Shown: one piece after another, positions 8,485 to 22,424 of the stretch
How the letters are laid out: each line of letters opens with the position of its first letter
How positions within the stretch are numbered: the stretch's first letter is position 1
Assembly: GCA_032622095.1 (NCBI GenBank)
Contig: CP136061.1
Span: 250,305,582 to 250,369,581, forward strand
DNA length: 64,000 nucleotides
Reading direction: 5' to 3'
DNA from: Siphonodentalium dalli
Taxonomy: Eukaryota; Mollusca; Scaphopoda; Gadilida; Siphonodentaliidae
Translations under genes and position numbers: made by a program
The notes under the pieces: generated by a model
What the model was told of the DNA's origin: nothing
The model's input: only the letters and a program-made list of their open reading frames with translations
The model's database searches: none

Positions 8485-10975
8485 GTCAAGAAAGGGTAAA
8501 AACTGATTAAATAATCCACAACAGTATCCTTATTAACCTTTATCAGCCAAGAAAGGGTATAAACTGGTTAACTAATCAACAACAGTATCCTTATTAACCT
8601 TTATCAGTCAAGAAAGGGTATAAGCTGGTTAACTAATCCACAACAGTATCCTTATTAACCTTTATCAGCCAAGAAAGGGTATAAAATGGTTAACTAATTC
8701 ACAACAGTATCCTTATTAACCTTTATCAGTCAAGAAAGGGTATAAACTGGTTAACTAATCCACATCAATATCCTTATTAACCTTTATCAGTCAAGAAAGG
8801 GTATAAACTGGTTAACTAATCCACAACAGTATCCTTATTAACCTTTATCAGTCAAGAAATGGTATACACTGGTTAACTAATTCACAACAGTATCCTTATT
8901 AACCTTTATCAGTCAAGAAAGGGTATAAACTGGTTAACTAATCAACAACAGTATCCTTATTAACCTTTATCAGTCAAGAAAGGGTATAAACTGGTTAACT
9001 AATCCACATCAATATCCTTATTAACCTTTATCAGTCAAGAAAGGGTATAAACTGGTTAACTAATCCACAACAGTATCCTTATTAACCTTTATCAGTCAAG
9101 AAAGGGTATACACTGGTTAACTAATTCACAACAGTATCCTTATTAACCTTTATCAGTCAAGAAAGGGTATAAACTGGTTAACTAATCAACAACAGTATCA
9201 TTATTAACCTTTATCAGTCAAGAAAGGGTATAAACTGGTTAACTAATCCACAACAGTATCCCTATTAACCTTTATCAGCCAAGAAAGGGTATAAACTGGT
9301 TAACTAATCCACAACAGTATTCTTATTAACCTTTGTCAGTCAAGAAAGGGTATAAACTGGTTAACTAATCCACAACAGTATCATTATTAACCTTTATCAG
9401 TCAAGAAAGGGTATAAACTGGTTAACTAATCCACAACAGTATCATTATTAACCTTTATCAGTCAAGAACGGGTATAAATTGGTTAACTAATCCACAACAG
9501 TATCATTATTAACCTTTATCAGCCAAGAAAGGGTATAAACTGGTTAACTAATCAACAACAGTATCATTATTAACCTTTATCAGTCAAGAAAGGGTATAAA
9601 CTGGTTAACTAATTCACAGCAGTATCCTTATTAACCTTTATCAGTCAAGAAAGGGTATAAGCTGGTTAACTAATCCACAACAGTATCCATATTAACCTTT
9701 ATCAGCCAAGAAAGGGTATAAACTGGTTAACTAATCCACAACAGTATTCTTATTAACCTTTGTCAGTCAAGAAAGGGTATAAACTGGTTAACTAATCCAC
9801 AACAGTATCATTATTAACCTTTATCAGTCAAGAAAGGGTATAAACTGGTGAACTAATCCACAACAGTATCCTTATTAACCTTTATCAGTCAAGAAAGGGT
9901 ATAAACTGGTTAACTAATCAACAACAGTATCCTTATTAACCTTTATCAGTCAAGAAAGGGTATAAACTGGTTAACTAATCCACAACAGTATCCTTATTAA
10001 CCTTTATCAGTCAAGAAAGGGTATAAACTGGTTAACTAATCGACAACAGTATCCCTATTAACCTTTACCAGTCAAGAAAGGGTATAAACTGGTTAACTAA
10101 TCCACAACAGTATTCTTGTTAACCTTTATCAGTCAAGAAAGGGTATAAACTGGTTAACTAATTCACAACAGTATCCTTATTAACCTTTACCAGTCAAGAA
10201 AGGGTATAAACTGGTTAATTAATCAACAACAGTATCCTTATTAACCTTTATCAGCCAAGAAATGGTATAAACTGGTTAACTAATCGACAACAGTATCCTT
10301 ATTAACCTTTATCAGTCAAGAAAGGGTATAAATTGGTTAACTAATTCACAACAGTATCCGTATTAACCTTTATCAGCCAAGAAAGGGTATAAACTGGTTA
10401 ACTAATCCACAACAGTATCCTTATTAACCTTTACCAGTCAAGAAAGGGTATAAACGGGTTAACTAATCCACAACAGTATTCTTATTAACCTTTATCAGTC
10501 AAGAAAGGGTATAAACTGGTTAACTAATCAACAACAGTATCCTTATTAACCTTTATCAGTCAAGAACGGGTATAAACTGGTTAACTAATTCACAACAGTA
10601 TCCTTATTAACCTTTATCAGCCAAGAAAGGGTATAAACTGGTTAACTAATCAACAACAGTATCCTTATTAACCTTTATCAGTCAAGAAAGGGTATAAGCT
10701 GGTTAACTAATCCACAACAGTATCCTTATTAACCTTTATCAGCCAATAAAGAGTATAAACTGGTTAATTAATCAACAACAGTATCCTTATTAACCATTAC
10801 CAGTCAAGAAAGGGTATAAACTGGTTAACTAATCCACAACAGTATCCTTATTAACCTTTATCAGTCAAGAAAGGGTATAAACTGGTTAACTAATCAACAA
10901 CAGTATCCTTATTAACCTTTATCAGTCAAGAAAGGGTATAAGCTGGTTAACTAATCCACAACATTATTCTTTACT
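8485..10975. repeat. 61-bp minisatellite, about 41 copies
   Basis: The unit is GTCAAGAAAGGGTATAAACT followed by GGTTAACTAATCCACAACAG, then TATCCTTATTAACCTTTATC and A. Copies differ by single substitutions (GTC/GCC, CCA/CAA/TCA, CTT/ATT), with repeated variant groups that suggest block duplication. TATATAGTCAA borders the left edge (about 8479-8490), and its complement TTGACTATATA borders the right edge (about 10988-10998), so the array may be the inside of a small inverted-repeat element. No coding role is seen. Confidence 0.95.
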
Positions 10976-11039
10976 AACCTTGTCTTGTTTGACTATATAA
11001 TTTTTTTGCACTGATTTCTATCTAGTTCTCACACACGCA

Positions 11040-14000
11040 TATATCATGCAATGAATCTCTACTACAGCTACACCCGTAAGTATCATATTCCACCAGCGCA
11101 AACACTTTATCATGCCATGAATCTCTACTATAGCTACACCCGTAAATATCATATTTCACCAGTACAAACAATATATCATGCAATGAATCTCTACTACAGC
11201 TACACCCGTAAATATCATATTCCACCAGTGCAAACACTATATCATGCCATGAATCTCTACTATAGCTACACCCGTAAATATCATATTCCACCAGTACAAA
11301 CACTATATCATGCCATGAATCTCTACTATAGCTACACCCGTAAATATCATATTCCACCAGTACAAACACTATATCATGCCATGAATCTCTACTATAGCTA
11401 CACACGTAAATATCATATTCCACCAGCGCAAACACTATATCATGCAATGAATCTCTACTACAGCTACACCCGTAAATATCATATTCCACCAGTAGAAACA
11501 CTATATCATGCCATGAATCTCTACTATAGCTACACCCGTAAATATCATATTCCACCAGTACAAACACTATATCATGCCATGAATCTCTACTATAGCTACA
11601 CCCGTAAATATCATATTCCACCAGTACAAACACTATATCATGCCATGAATCTCTACTATAGCTACACCCTGTAAATATCATATTCCACCAGCACAAACAC
11701 TATATCATGCCATAAATCTCTACTATAGCTACACCCGTAAATCTCATATTCCACCAGCGCAAACACTTTATCATGCCATGAATCTCTACTACAGCTACAC
11801 CCGTAAATATCATATTCCACCAGTACAAACACTATATCATGCCATGAATCTCTACTATAGCTACACCCGTAAATATCATATTCCACCAGTACAAACACTA
11901 TATCATGCCATGAATCTCTACTATAGCTACACCCGTAAATATCATATTCCACCAGTACAAACACTATATCATGCAATGAATCTCTACTACAGCTACACCC
12001 GTAAATATCATATTCCACCAGCGCAAACACTATATCATGCCATGAATCTCTACTATAGCTACACCCGTAAATATCATATTCCACCAGTACAAACACTATA
12101 TCATGCCATGAATCTCTACTACAGCTACACCCTGTAAATATCATATTCCACCAGTACAAACACTATATCATGCCATGAATCTCTACTATAGCTACACCCG
12201 TAAATATCATATTCCACCAGTACAAACACTATATCATGCCATGAATCTCTACTATAGCTACACCCGTAAATATCATATTCCACCAGCGCAAACACTATAT
12301 CATGCCATGAATCTCTACTATAGCTACACCCGTAAATATCATATTCCACCCACCAGCGCAAACACTATATCATGCCATGAATCTCTACTATAGCTACACC
12401 CGTAAATATCATATTCCACCAGCGCAAACACTATATCATGCCATGAATCTCTACTACAGCTACACACGTAAATATCATATTCCACCAGCGCAAACAGTTT
12501 ATCATGCCATGAATCTCTACTATAGCTACACCCGTAAATATCATATTCCACCAGCGCAAACACTTTATCATGCCATGAATCTCTACTACAGCTACACCCG
12601 TAAATATCATATTCCACCAGTACAAACACTATATCATGCCATGAATCTCTACTATAGCTACACCCGTAAATATCATATTCCACCAGTACAAACACTATAT
12701 CATGCCATGAATCTCTACTATAGCTACACCCGTAAATATCATATTCCACCAGTACAAACACTATATCATGCAATGAATCTCTACTACAGCTACACCCGTA
12801 AATATCATATTCCACCAGCGCAAACACTATATCATGCCATGAATCTCTACTATAGCTACACCCGTAAATATCATATTCCACCAGTACAAACACTATATCA
12901 TGCCATGAATCTCTACTACAGCTACACCCTGTAAATATCATATTCCACCAGTACAAACACTATATCATGCCATGAATCTCTACTATAGCTACACCCGTAA
13001 ATATCATATTCCACCAGTACAAACACTATATCATGCCATGAATCTCTACTATAGCTACACCCGTAAATATCATATTCCACCAGCGCAAACACTATATCAT
13101 GCCATGAATCTCTACTATAGCTACACCCGTAAATATCATATTCCACCAGCGCAAACACTATATCATGCCATGAATCTCTACTATAGCTACACCCGTAAAT
13201 ATCATATTCCACCAGTACAAACACTATATCATGCAATGAATCTCTACTACAGCTACACCCGTAAATATCATATTCCACCAGCGCAAACACTATATCATGC
13301 CATGAATCTCTACTATAGCTACACCCGTAAATATCATATTCCACCAGTACAAACACTATATCATGCCATGAATCTCTACTACAGCTACACCCTGTAAATA
13401 TCATATTCCACCAGTACAAACACTATATCATGCCATGAATCTCTACTATAGCTACACCCGTAAATATCATATTCCACCAGTACAAACACTATATCATGCC
13501 ATGAATCTCTACTATAGCTACACCCGTAAATATCATATTCCACCAGCGCAAACACTATATCATGCCATGAATCTCTACTATAGCTACACCCGTAAATATC
13601 ATATTCCACCAGCGCAAACACTATATCATGCCATGAATCTCTACTATAGCTACACCCGTAAATATCATATTCCACCAGTACAAACACTATATCATGCCAT
13701 GAATCTCTACTACAGCTACACCCTGTAAATATCATATTCCACCAGTACAAACACTATATCATGCCATGAATCTCTACTATAGCTACACCCGTAAATATCA
13801 TATTCCACCAGTACAAACACTATATCATGCCATGAATCTCTACTATAGCTACACCCGTAAATATCATATTCCACCAGCGCAAACACTATATCATGCCATG
13901 AATCTCTACTATAGCTACACCCGTAAATATCATATTCCACCAGCGCAAACACTATATCATGCCATGAATCTCTACTATAGCTACACCCGTAAATATCATA

Positions 14001-16860
14001 TTCCACCAGTACAAACACTATATCATGCAATGAATCTCTACTACAGCTACACCCGTAAATATCATATTCCACCAGCGCAAACACTATATCATGCCATGAA
14101 TCTCTACTATAGCTACACCCGTAAATATCATATTCCACCAGTACAAACACTATATCATGCCATGAATCTCTACTACAGCTACACCCTGTAAATATCATAT
14201 TCCACCAGTACAAACACTATATCATGCCATGAATCTCTACTATAGCTACACCCGTAAATATCATATTCCACCAGTACAAACACTATATCATGCCATGAAT
14301 CTCTACTATAGCTACACCCGTAAATATCATATTCCACCAGCGCAAACACTATATCATGCCATGAATCTCTACTATAGCTACACCCGTAAATATCATATTC
14401 CACCAGCGCAAACACTATATCATGCCATGAATCTCTACTATAGCTACACCCGTAAATATCATATTCCACCAGCGCAAACACTATATCATGCCATGAATCT
14501 CTACTACAGCTACACACGTAAATATCATATTCCACCAGCGCAAACAGTTTATCATGCCATGAATCTCTACTATAGCTACACCCGTAAATATCATATTCCA
14601 CCAGCGCAAACACTATATCATGCCATGAATCTCTACTATAGCTACACCCGTAAATATCATATTCCACCAGCGCAAACACTATATCATGCCATAAATCTCT
14701 ACTATAGCTACACCCGTAAATATCATATTCCACCAGTACAAACACTATATCATGCCATGAATCTCTACTATAGCTACACCCGTAAATATCATATTCCACC
14801 AGTACAAACACTATATCATGCCATGAATCTCTACTATAGCTACACCCGTAAATATCATATTCCACCAGCGCAAACACTATATCATGCAATGAATCTCTAC
14901 TACAGCTACACCCGTAAATATCATATTCCACCAGTACAAACACTATATCATGCCATGAATCTCTACTATAGCTACACCCGTAAATATCATATTCCACCAG
15001 TACAAACACTATATCATGCCATGAATCTCTACTATAGCTACACACGTAAATATCATATTCCACCAGTACAAACACTATATCATGCCATGAATCTCTACTA
15101 TAGCTACACCCGTAAATATCATATTCCACCAGCGCAAACACTATATCATGCCATGAATCTCTACTATAGCTACACCCGTAAATATCATATTCCACCAGTG
15201 CAAACACTTTATCATGCCATGAATCTCTACTATAGCTACACCCGTAAATATCATATTCCACCAGCGCAAACACTTTATCATGCCATGAATCTCTACTATA
15301 GCTACACCCTGTAAATATCATATTCCACCAGTACAAACACTATATCATGCCATGAATCTCTACTATAGCTACACCCGTAAATATCATATTCCACCAGTAC
15401 AAACACTATATCATGCCATGAATCTCTACTACAGCTACACACGTAAATATCATATTCCACCAGCGCAAACACTATATCATGCCATGAATCTCTACTATAG
15501 CTACACCCGTAAATATCATATTCCACCAGCGCAAACACTATATCATGCCATGAATCTCTACTATAGCTACACCCGTAAATATCATATTTCACCAGTACAA
15601 ACACTATATCATGCCATGAATCTCTAATATAGCTACACCCGTAAATATCATATTCCACCAGCGCAAACACTATATCATGCCATGAATCTCTACTATAGCT
15701 ACACCCGTAAATATCATAATTCACCAGTACAAACACTATATCATGCCATGAATCTCTAATATAGCTACACCCGTAAATATCATATTCCACCAGTACAAAC
15801 ACTATATCATGCCATGAATCTCTACTACAGCTACACACGTAAATATCATATTCCACCAGCGCAAACACTATATCATGCCATGAATCTCTACTATAGCTAC
15901 ACCCGTAAATATCATATTCCACCAGCGCAAACACTATATCATGCCATGAATCTCTACTATAGCTACACCCGTAAATATCATATTTCACCAGTACAAACAC
16001 TATATCATGCCATGAATCTCTAATATAGCTACACCCGTAAATATCATATTCCACCAGCGCAAACACTATATCATGCCATGAATCTCTACTATAGCTACAC
16101 CCGTAAATATCATATTTCACCAGTACAATCACTATATCATGCCATGAATCTATAATATAGCTACACCCGTAAATATCATATTCCACCAGTACAAACACTA
16201 TATCATGCCATGAATCTCTAATATAGCTACACCCGTAAATATCATATTCCACCAGTACAAACACTATATCATGCCATGAATCTCTACTATAGCTACACCC
16301 GTAAATATCATATTCCACCAGCGCAAACACTATATCATGCAATGAATCTCTACTACAGCTACACCCGTAAATATCATATTCCACCAGTACAAACACTATA
16401 TCATGCCATGAATCTCTACTATAGCTACACCCGTAAATATCATATTCCACCAGCGCAAACACTATATCATGCCATGAATCTCTACTATAGCTACACCCGT
16501 AAATATCATATTTCACCAGTACAAACACTATATCATGCCATGAATCTCTAATATAGCTACACCCGTAAATATCATATTCCACCAGCGCAAACACTATATC
16601 ATGCCATGAATCTCTACTATAGCTACACCCGTAAATATCATATTTCACCAGTACAAACACTATATCATGCCATTAATCTATAATATAGCTACACCCGTAA
16701 ATATCATATTCCACCAGTACAAACACTATATCATGCCATGAATCTCTAATATAGCTACACCCGTATATATCATGAATCTCTACTATAGCTACACCCGCAT
16801 ATAGCATATACCATGAATCTCTACTATAGTTACACCAGTAGATATATTCCACCACTACAA
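11040..16860. repeat. 66-bp minisatellite, about 88 copies
   Basis: The unit begins ATGAATCTCTACTATAGCTA, continues CACCCGTAAATATCATATTC and ends near ATATCATGCC. Sixty-six is a multiple of three and most units lack stop codons, so long frames exist on both strands; these are a by-product. A one-base insertion (ACCCTGTAAATATC) marks units near 11668, 12131, 12928, 13391, 13722, 14185 and 15308. Several spacings repeat exactly (463, 331, 463 bp), showing higher-order blocks. From about 15600 rightwards many units carry TAATATAG, which closes the plus frame. Confidence 0.95.
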
Positions 16861-17439
16861 TTAAAACATGGAAACTTTTTGATATTCTGATCAGTTCTGA
16901 TACGGAACTTCATAACTCTGAAGAAACAAGGCAGGGAGTATATTGATTGTATATGTGCACAGGCCTCATCCACATATCCATACTCCACATGCTTGTACTT
17001 TACATACCATATCACAAACTGAGCGATGAACGGTGAACGACAAACGAATTATACTATTATTTATTAAAAAACAGACATTTATATACCAATTTTTAAAGTT
17101 AACAAGACAAAACCTAGATAAATTAAAATTATTATTACATGTATAGTTATATTACTTTTCAACGGGGACGGCAGGTAGACAACCTTCTTGGTTATGCTGT
17201 CCCCGATAGCTCATTGAATGTTATACTATTACACACTGTATATAATTGTAAATATCATATGAATGAGTTATGAATAAATAATCATAGTCATATTTTATTG
17301 CACGTGTACTGTATTTTACGGCTATATAAAATAAAGTATTATTATTATTAATTAATTAAAATAAATAATTCCAAAAATGTTGATGCCCAGGCATCACTCA
17401 ATAATAAAGTTGTTTGTCTTTTCAGTTCCAACAATATGA
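16861..17439. other. AT-rich non-coding stretch
   Basis: No gene is supported. It contains a short stem (CGGGGACGGCAGG near 17164 and CTGTCCCCG near 17200) and AT-rich DNA up to the 3' end of the lectin gene. Confidence 0.5.
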
Positions 17440-18117
17440 TCACTCACAAATAAATTCCCTCTTTTGTGAGCAGGACAGATCATTCATCAGATATCTGTTG
17501 AGTTCCAAGCAATCACCATCTCCACTTGGGCTGTTTGGGTTCCACATGAGGTAAGGCTGGCCATTGACTTGTGTAGCGCTGATTAAGTTAACCCAGGTGC
17601 CATTGTTCATTTTCATACCATTGATCCAGTATTTTCGTATGCTGCTAAGATATGAATGTCCTCGGATATAACTTACAATCCCCAGCCAATGATCATAGTT
17701 TCTCACTACCAACAACTGTCCTCCACGAGCTGCACAATAACTATCTGCCTCATTATGACTCTTTGCTTCTGCTTGGATGTCGAATCTCTCATATATTGCT
17801 TCGCATCTGTATCCTGGTCCAGGCAGACAGCGTCCAGTCGGAACGCACAATTCTCCATACCCACAGATGTTTAGTGTTGTACAGACCTTCCCTGGTATTT
17901 CTGATTTATGCACTTTCACCCCGTACAGACTCTGAGGGTCGGTAATCATCAAACATCTCTTTTTGTTGAAGTAGACCCTCCAACACTGTGCCTGGTATTC
18001 ACAAAGTTTCCTGCATCGTAGGTAATTCTCTGTTCTTTTTATGTAAACACGGTGTGCTGTAACTTGTACAAAAATCCAGATTACTAATGAACAAGGCAGG
18101 ACACTCGACAGGTACAT
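17440..18117 (-). CDS. Secreted C-type lectin-domain protein
   Basis: This single-exon gene encodes 225 residues. Residues 1-21 form a signal peptide. A short cysteine cluster (C35, C39, C45, C55) resembles a PAN/apple-like fold, and C79 to C105 form a small cysteine-rich linker. The C-type lectin domain covers about 105-225: paired cysteines C128/C224 and C203/C216, the core WING (164-167), GTWVN (173-177) and FICE at the end. The usual EPN/QPD sugar motif is not clear (NPNSPSGDGD precedes C203), and the WND site reads MND. Calcium-dependent sugar binding is therefore uncertain. Invertebrate proteins of this type act in recognition, immunity or matrix. No intron is seen, which is common for expanded lectin families. 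Confidence 0.85.
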   Translation of the reverse strand: MYLSSVLPCSLVIWIFVQVTAHRVYIKRTENYLRCRKLCEYQAQCWRVYFNKKRCLMITDPQSLYGVKVHKSEIPGKVCTTLNICGYGELCVPTGRCLPGPGYRCEAIYERFDIQAEAKSHNEADSYCAARGGQLLVVRNYDHWLGIVSYIRGHSYLSSIRKYWINGMKMNNGTWVNLISATQVNGQPYLMWNPNSPSGDGDCLELNRYLMNDLSCSQKREFICE

Positions 18118-18740
18118 ATTTAAGTGAACATCACATGACGATGAAAAGATAACTCAATGTAAGGTCTGCAAAACGACTGCCATCCTTTAACGATCAGTGA
18201 AGCTGTTGTTATGTCAAAACATCGGGTAACCCTGACTAGATTTTCTTATAAGTTGTATAAATCCATTTCCCATTGGCGCATCTGCCTGTGGGTAGCTAAT
18301 AAGTCGTTACGTTTGTGTTCTGTTCCATTCAACGATTTAATTTAGTAGGCTTTATCGAATAGAATTCTTTTCTCTTTTGTTAGTTGCCGCCATCACGAAT
18401 ATTGATATGGCACAAGTGAATCAGGGGGGGGGTAGTAAAAAAAATTCAGAAAGGTATGCCGGGGTGTGTGGGTGGCCCGAGGGGTAAAAAACACGTATTT
18501 TACAACCTCATGCAAATTTTTTGTTAAAGACCTTTTGTGTCCTTATTTGACATTTCTAACAGTTTAAAATATATTATAAGAATTTATAACTGCAAAAACA
18601 CCATATTTATGTTACTGGGACCTAATATGGGCCTTAGTGGAGATGACATTAAGCTACTAGTATGTCATGTTGCATATGGGGCGGTGGGGTGAAAAAATCC
18701 TTCCCGACACCCTACGGAAAGAAGCTTCGAGAAATGTCAA
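18118..18740. other. Non-coding stretch upstream of the lectin gene
   Basis: It probably includes the lectin promoter just right of 18117; no TATA box is obvious. A G-run stands at 18424-18431. No further gene is supported. Confidence 0.4.
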
Positions 18741-18744
18741 ACTG

Positions 18745-20100
18745 AAATAAATAAACTTGCCTTGATGTAACTAAAGCCTGGATCAGTGTGTGCATGGAAA
18801 AAGGGCGAGCAACTGTCTCAAACATTAATGTGACTATCAATGGTTAGAATGTCTTCCCTCCACTGGAAATAATAACAAACACCCAATTATGTTTGGAAAC
18901 TAGCCACGACGAGCGACTGTCCCGTGTATCTGTTCGCATAATGGTAGGCCTGACCACGTTGAACCAATACGTACAGCCCCAGTAACGACGGCGTCCCCAC
19001 CGGCCAGAAAAAAACCCGCCTTTTTTATTCTGATTTTATATTTTTTTAATGGCGGAAATCTGTAACCAGAGCCTTTGTGAAGCCCGTATGCAGGGTGAAA
19101 TGCTGGTCCTCATCTCCATATTAATATGTATATTCAGGTTGGCATGGACCCCAATTTTTTACCAACAATGGTATCATGTTCTTTTCATTATACCCGGTTT
19201 TGAAACTTAAAAAAAAAAATTGTAAATGACATATCGTCTTGAACAGACAAATTAATTCAGGTTCTCAGATTCATTACAATTTCATGAAAACAAATTTGAC
19301 AATTTTCTTGAATTCACTTTCGTGTGATAACTTGCCTTTCCGTGAATATATAGCACCTGCTATCTTGAATATTCCTTGTGAAAGAAAAGCTTGGGGCCAT
19401 CATAACATGAATACACGTTTAATCACATCTTAAATGCATATTAATGAAGTCCACACAATATATAATTCGGTAATAAACCTCTGGATTTGGCATGAGAACT
19501 TTCTATGGCTTTTGATCCGATAATCTATAGATTTTTCTTAACGCCTCGTTCAATTTTGACAAAACGTCTTAAACCCTGCAACATTACCGCCACATTACTA
19601 GTATATATTGTGCTGTGCATCCAAATTCCAAAACACGCTTTGACATTTCTGAAGTTTGTCGAATCTTGACAAATTTAATGATTTTGTTAACATTCTTCAA
19701 CTTATATTCGACAAAAATTTCTTACAAATTGTTTGTTAGGAAGTTGACGGGACGAACGTCATGCTAAAAGTGAATATGATTCCTGAACACGTGACCCCTC
19801 TTTGTTATCACTAAGCCCCATTGGCTGTTACCTCGTCACGTGTTCATAAACAAACATAATTACACCCAATCACGAAACCCACCGTTTCCCGCGCTATTTA
19901 ATTATGTTAACCCGTGTTGGCAAGACAAATGTTTTTCTCTATACTGCGAAACGCGAAAAACTATTAATAACTGTCATTACATTGTTCATCAGTGCATCAA
20001 GCCAATCAGTGAAATATTTGCATGTCTATCAACTCATATGACCGGTTACTCTCACACCTAAAATATCCAAGTCTGGCATAGTGACTGTTTGTCATTACGC
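18745..20100. repeat. Interspersed repeat copy, interrupted
   Basis: Block A (about 18750-18850: TGATGTAACTAA, GTGTGCATGGAAAAAG, ATTAATGTGACTA) and block B (about 19990-20095: CATCAGTGCATCAAGCCAAT) recur almost side by side at 29095-29185 and 29205-29315. In this copy they are about 1.1 kb apart, so DNA was probably inserted here or deleted there. The stretch between them has no supported gene. Confidence 0.6.
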
Positions 20101-20154
20101 CACATGTGGTGTATCTAGTTTCGGTGATTTTGATATTGTGTGGTGGACTGGACG

Positions 20155-20630
20155 AATGTATTCTTGGAGATTTTTTGTACCTTACTCAATCGTACCAATA
20201 GAATCACGTATATGCTGAAATTGTAAAGTTAACGGCACCGGTGTATAATATGTTTTTGAAAATATGATAAATCATATCCATAGGGTCAGGACAGGCTGAA
20301 ATTGTGAACTTAAAGTCACCGGTGTAATAATAATAAATAAATTAATATAAATAATCTGATAGCCTGAAAATAATATATCACCCATTGGGAGCCCCATGGT
20401 GTATTCTTGGATATTTTTATTTGTACCTTACTCAATCGTACCGATAGAATCACGTAGATGCTTTAATTGTAAAGTTAACGTCACCGGTGTATAATATGTT
20501 TTTGAACATGTGATAAATCGTATCGATAGAGTCAGGACAGGCTGAAGTTGTAAACTTAAAGTCACTTGTTGTTGAAAATATAAATAATTTGATAGACTGA
20601 AAATAATGTGTAACCCATTGGGAACCCCTA
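20155..20630. repeat. Direct duplication of about 240 bp
   Basis: The segment with ACCTTACTCAATCGTACC, ACCGGTGTATAATATG and GGTCAGGACAGGCTGAA occurs at about 20160-20380 and again at about 20405-20625. Identity is high with small indels. No coding content. Confidence 0.75.
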
Positions 20631-21164
20631 GTGAATTGTGGGTAGTTTCATTGTGATTCTCCGCCATCTTTATTTTCTGGAATTATCACCAAGATTTCTC
20701 CACTCGATTCTCTTAAAATACACCCGAATCGGTCAAATTCTTTTGATAATTCTATCTAAATACATCTTAGCTACTATTCGGATGGCATACTATGGCTTTA
20801 TGTCGCCAGCCAGTCAGGGCAAGTGTCGAGTTCACAGCGCAGTCATCTCGGGCGAGAGATTGGGCGACGCGACAGACTGCTTTATCGGTAACGCCCCCAG
20901 GGATAATTACTAATCCGCTCAGCGAGTACACATTCAAAGCACTCCGCTGGCAAAAGCTATTATTACGCCACCGTAGTGTGGTGTTTCTAGCTTTTGGTTT
21001 TTTGATATCGCATGGTCGATCGATAATTCACTGGGTGATTGTACATTCGGCAAACCTCGTCAGATTCCGTCACCGTTTCATCGTACCGATAATTACGAGA
21101 GTACAACTAAGATTGGCACATGTGTTTACGTCACCGGTGTAATTGTGGGGACATGCTTCTATTA

Positions 21165-21790
21165 TGAAGGTTTGCTATCCCGAAGGTCCGCTATTCCGAA
21201 GGTTCTCTATTCCGAAGGTTTTTGTTATTTTTAGGTTAATTCTATATTTTAAAGTATTGAGACTAATTTGAGAGGGTTCATTTTCACAAAGATTCTTTAT
21301 ATGGAGTGTGCGCTCACATCCGAACTGATCATGCGCGCACACCGATACAGATACAGGAGGAAATAACTTAACTTAGAACATTAAATGTGATTTTGTTTTG
21401 TTTTCGCTGGTTTTCTTGAGATTTTATGTCATTACGTGGGCCCATACCTTTGAATTCTTGGCATATACTATGAATGTTGTGGTATATATGGACCCTCCCG
21501 CATTGGGACATGACATAGGTTCAGTTGACTTAAGTGGTGTTCTGTGTGTGCTCCAATTTGGAGTTCAATATTTTAAGGGCCAAGTTTAGAATGTTATGGG
21601 TCCATACCTTTGAACTCTGGGCATATAATATGAATATTGGGGGGCATGTCTCTATTCCGAAGGTTCACTATCCCGAAGGTCCACTATTCCGAAATTTCTC
21701 TGAATGTTCGCTATTCCGAAGGTTCACCAATCCGAAGGTTCGTTATTCCGAAGGTTCTGTGTTCCAAAGATTTTTTTTATTTTAAGGTTA
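21165..21790. repeat. Clusters of ATTCCGAAGGTTC units
   Basis: Short imperfect tandem units of TATTCCGAAGGTTCGC occur at about 21170-21225 and 21650-21770. Both are followed by the same downstream sequence (TTTTAGGTTAATTCTATATT, then AGAGGGTTCATT), so the two clusters are copies of one longer repeat. Confidence 0.7.
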
Positions 21791-22424
21791 ATTCTATATT
21801 CTAAAGTAACGAGAGGGTTCATTATCACGAAGATTCTTTTTATGAAGGAAATAACGTAAAACATTAAATGTGATTTTGTTTTGTTTTCGAGGGTTTTCTT
21901 GAGTTTAATGTCATTACGTATGACCTTATTTCTCATTACATATTCACGCCAAGGAGCCCACACAATTGCTATGTTACGATGCGATTTAATGTGATTATGT
22001 GTGACCTAATATCTCAATAATCTGAGGCAAGAGTACGCCTGCTAAAGGCGAATTATAACAGTTGGGGGTATAACGCTCAATAAATACTGGAGGCTATAAC
22101 AAACTGCGCAGTAGAATATCGCTGAATGGACGAGTATGAGATGAGCCTAAATGCAATTGTGACTTTGTTTAAAGGCCCACTTAATTTTCGAGTCATTAAT
22201 TTTTTATAGTATATACGGTTTTAATAACAATTTATGCCATAAAATTTGAATAAACTACTATAATTCATCACCATTTGAAAGGCAGAATACTTCTATCTCC
22301 TAGTTTGAAACACCTTCAAAATACCGCGTCGTATATCTAGCAATTAGCAACCAACATGTCCTCCTCGGCTTTCCATAGAATTCAACGTAATTTGATACTT
22401 ATGGGTATTTGTGTCCGGGAAGTG

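Noticed and set aside
8177-8485. Open frames in the element 1 terminus
   Set aside because: Same reason: palindromic repeat units translated in several frames.
8485-10975. CRISPR-like array
   Set aside because: Direct 61-bp units have no unique spacers and the DNA is animal-like; it is a minisatellite.
11022-16660. Long open frames on both strands through the 66-bp array
   Set aside because: They follow from a repeat unit of 66 bp (22 codons) without stops. Both strands are open at once, frames break at one-base indels and at TAA units, and no start, signal or family is seen.
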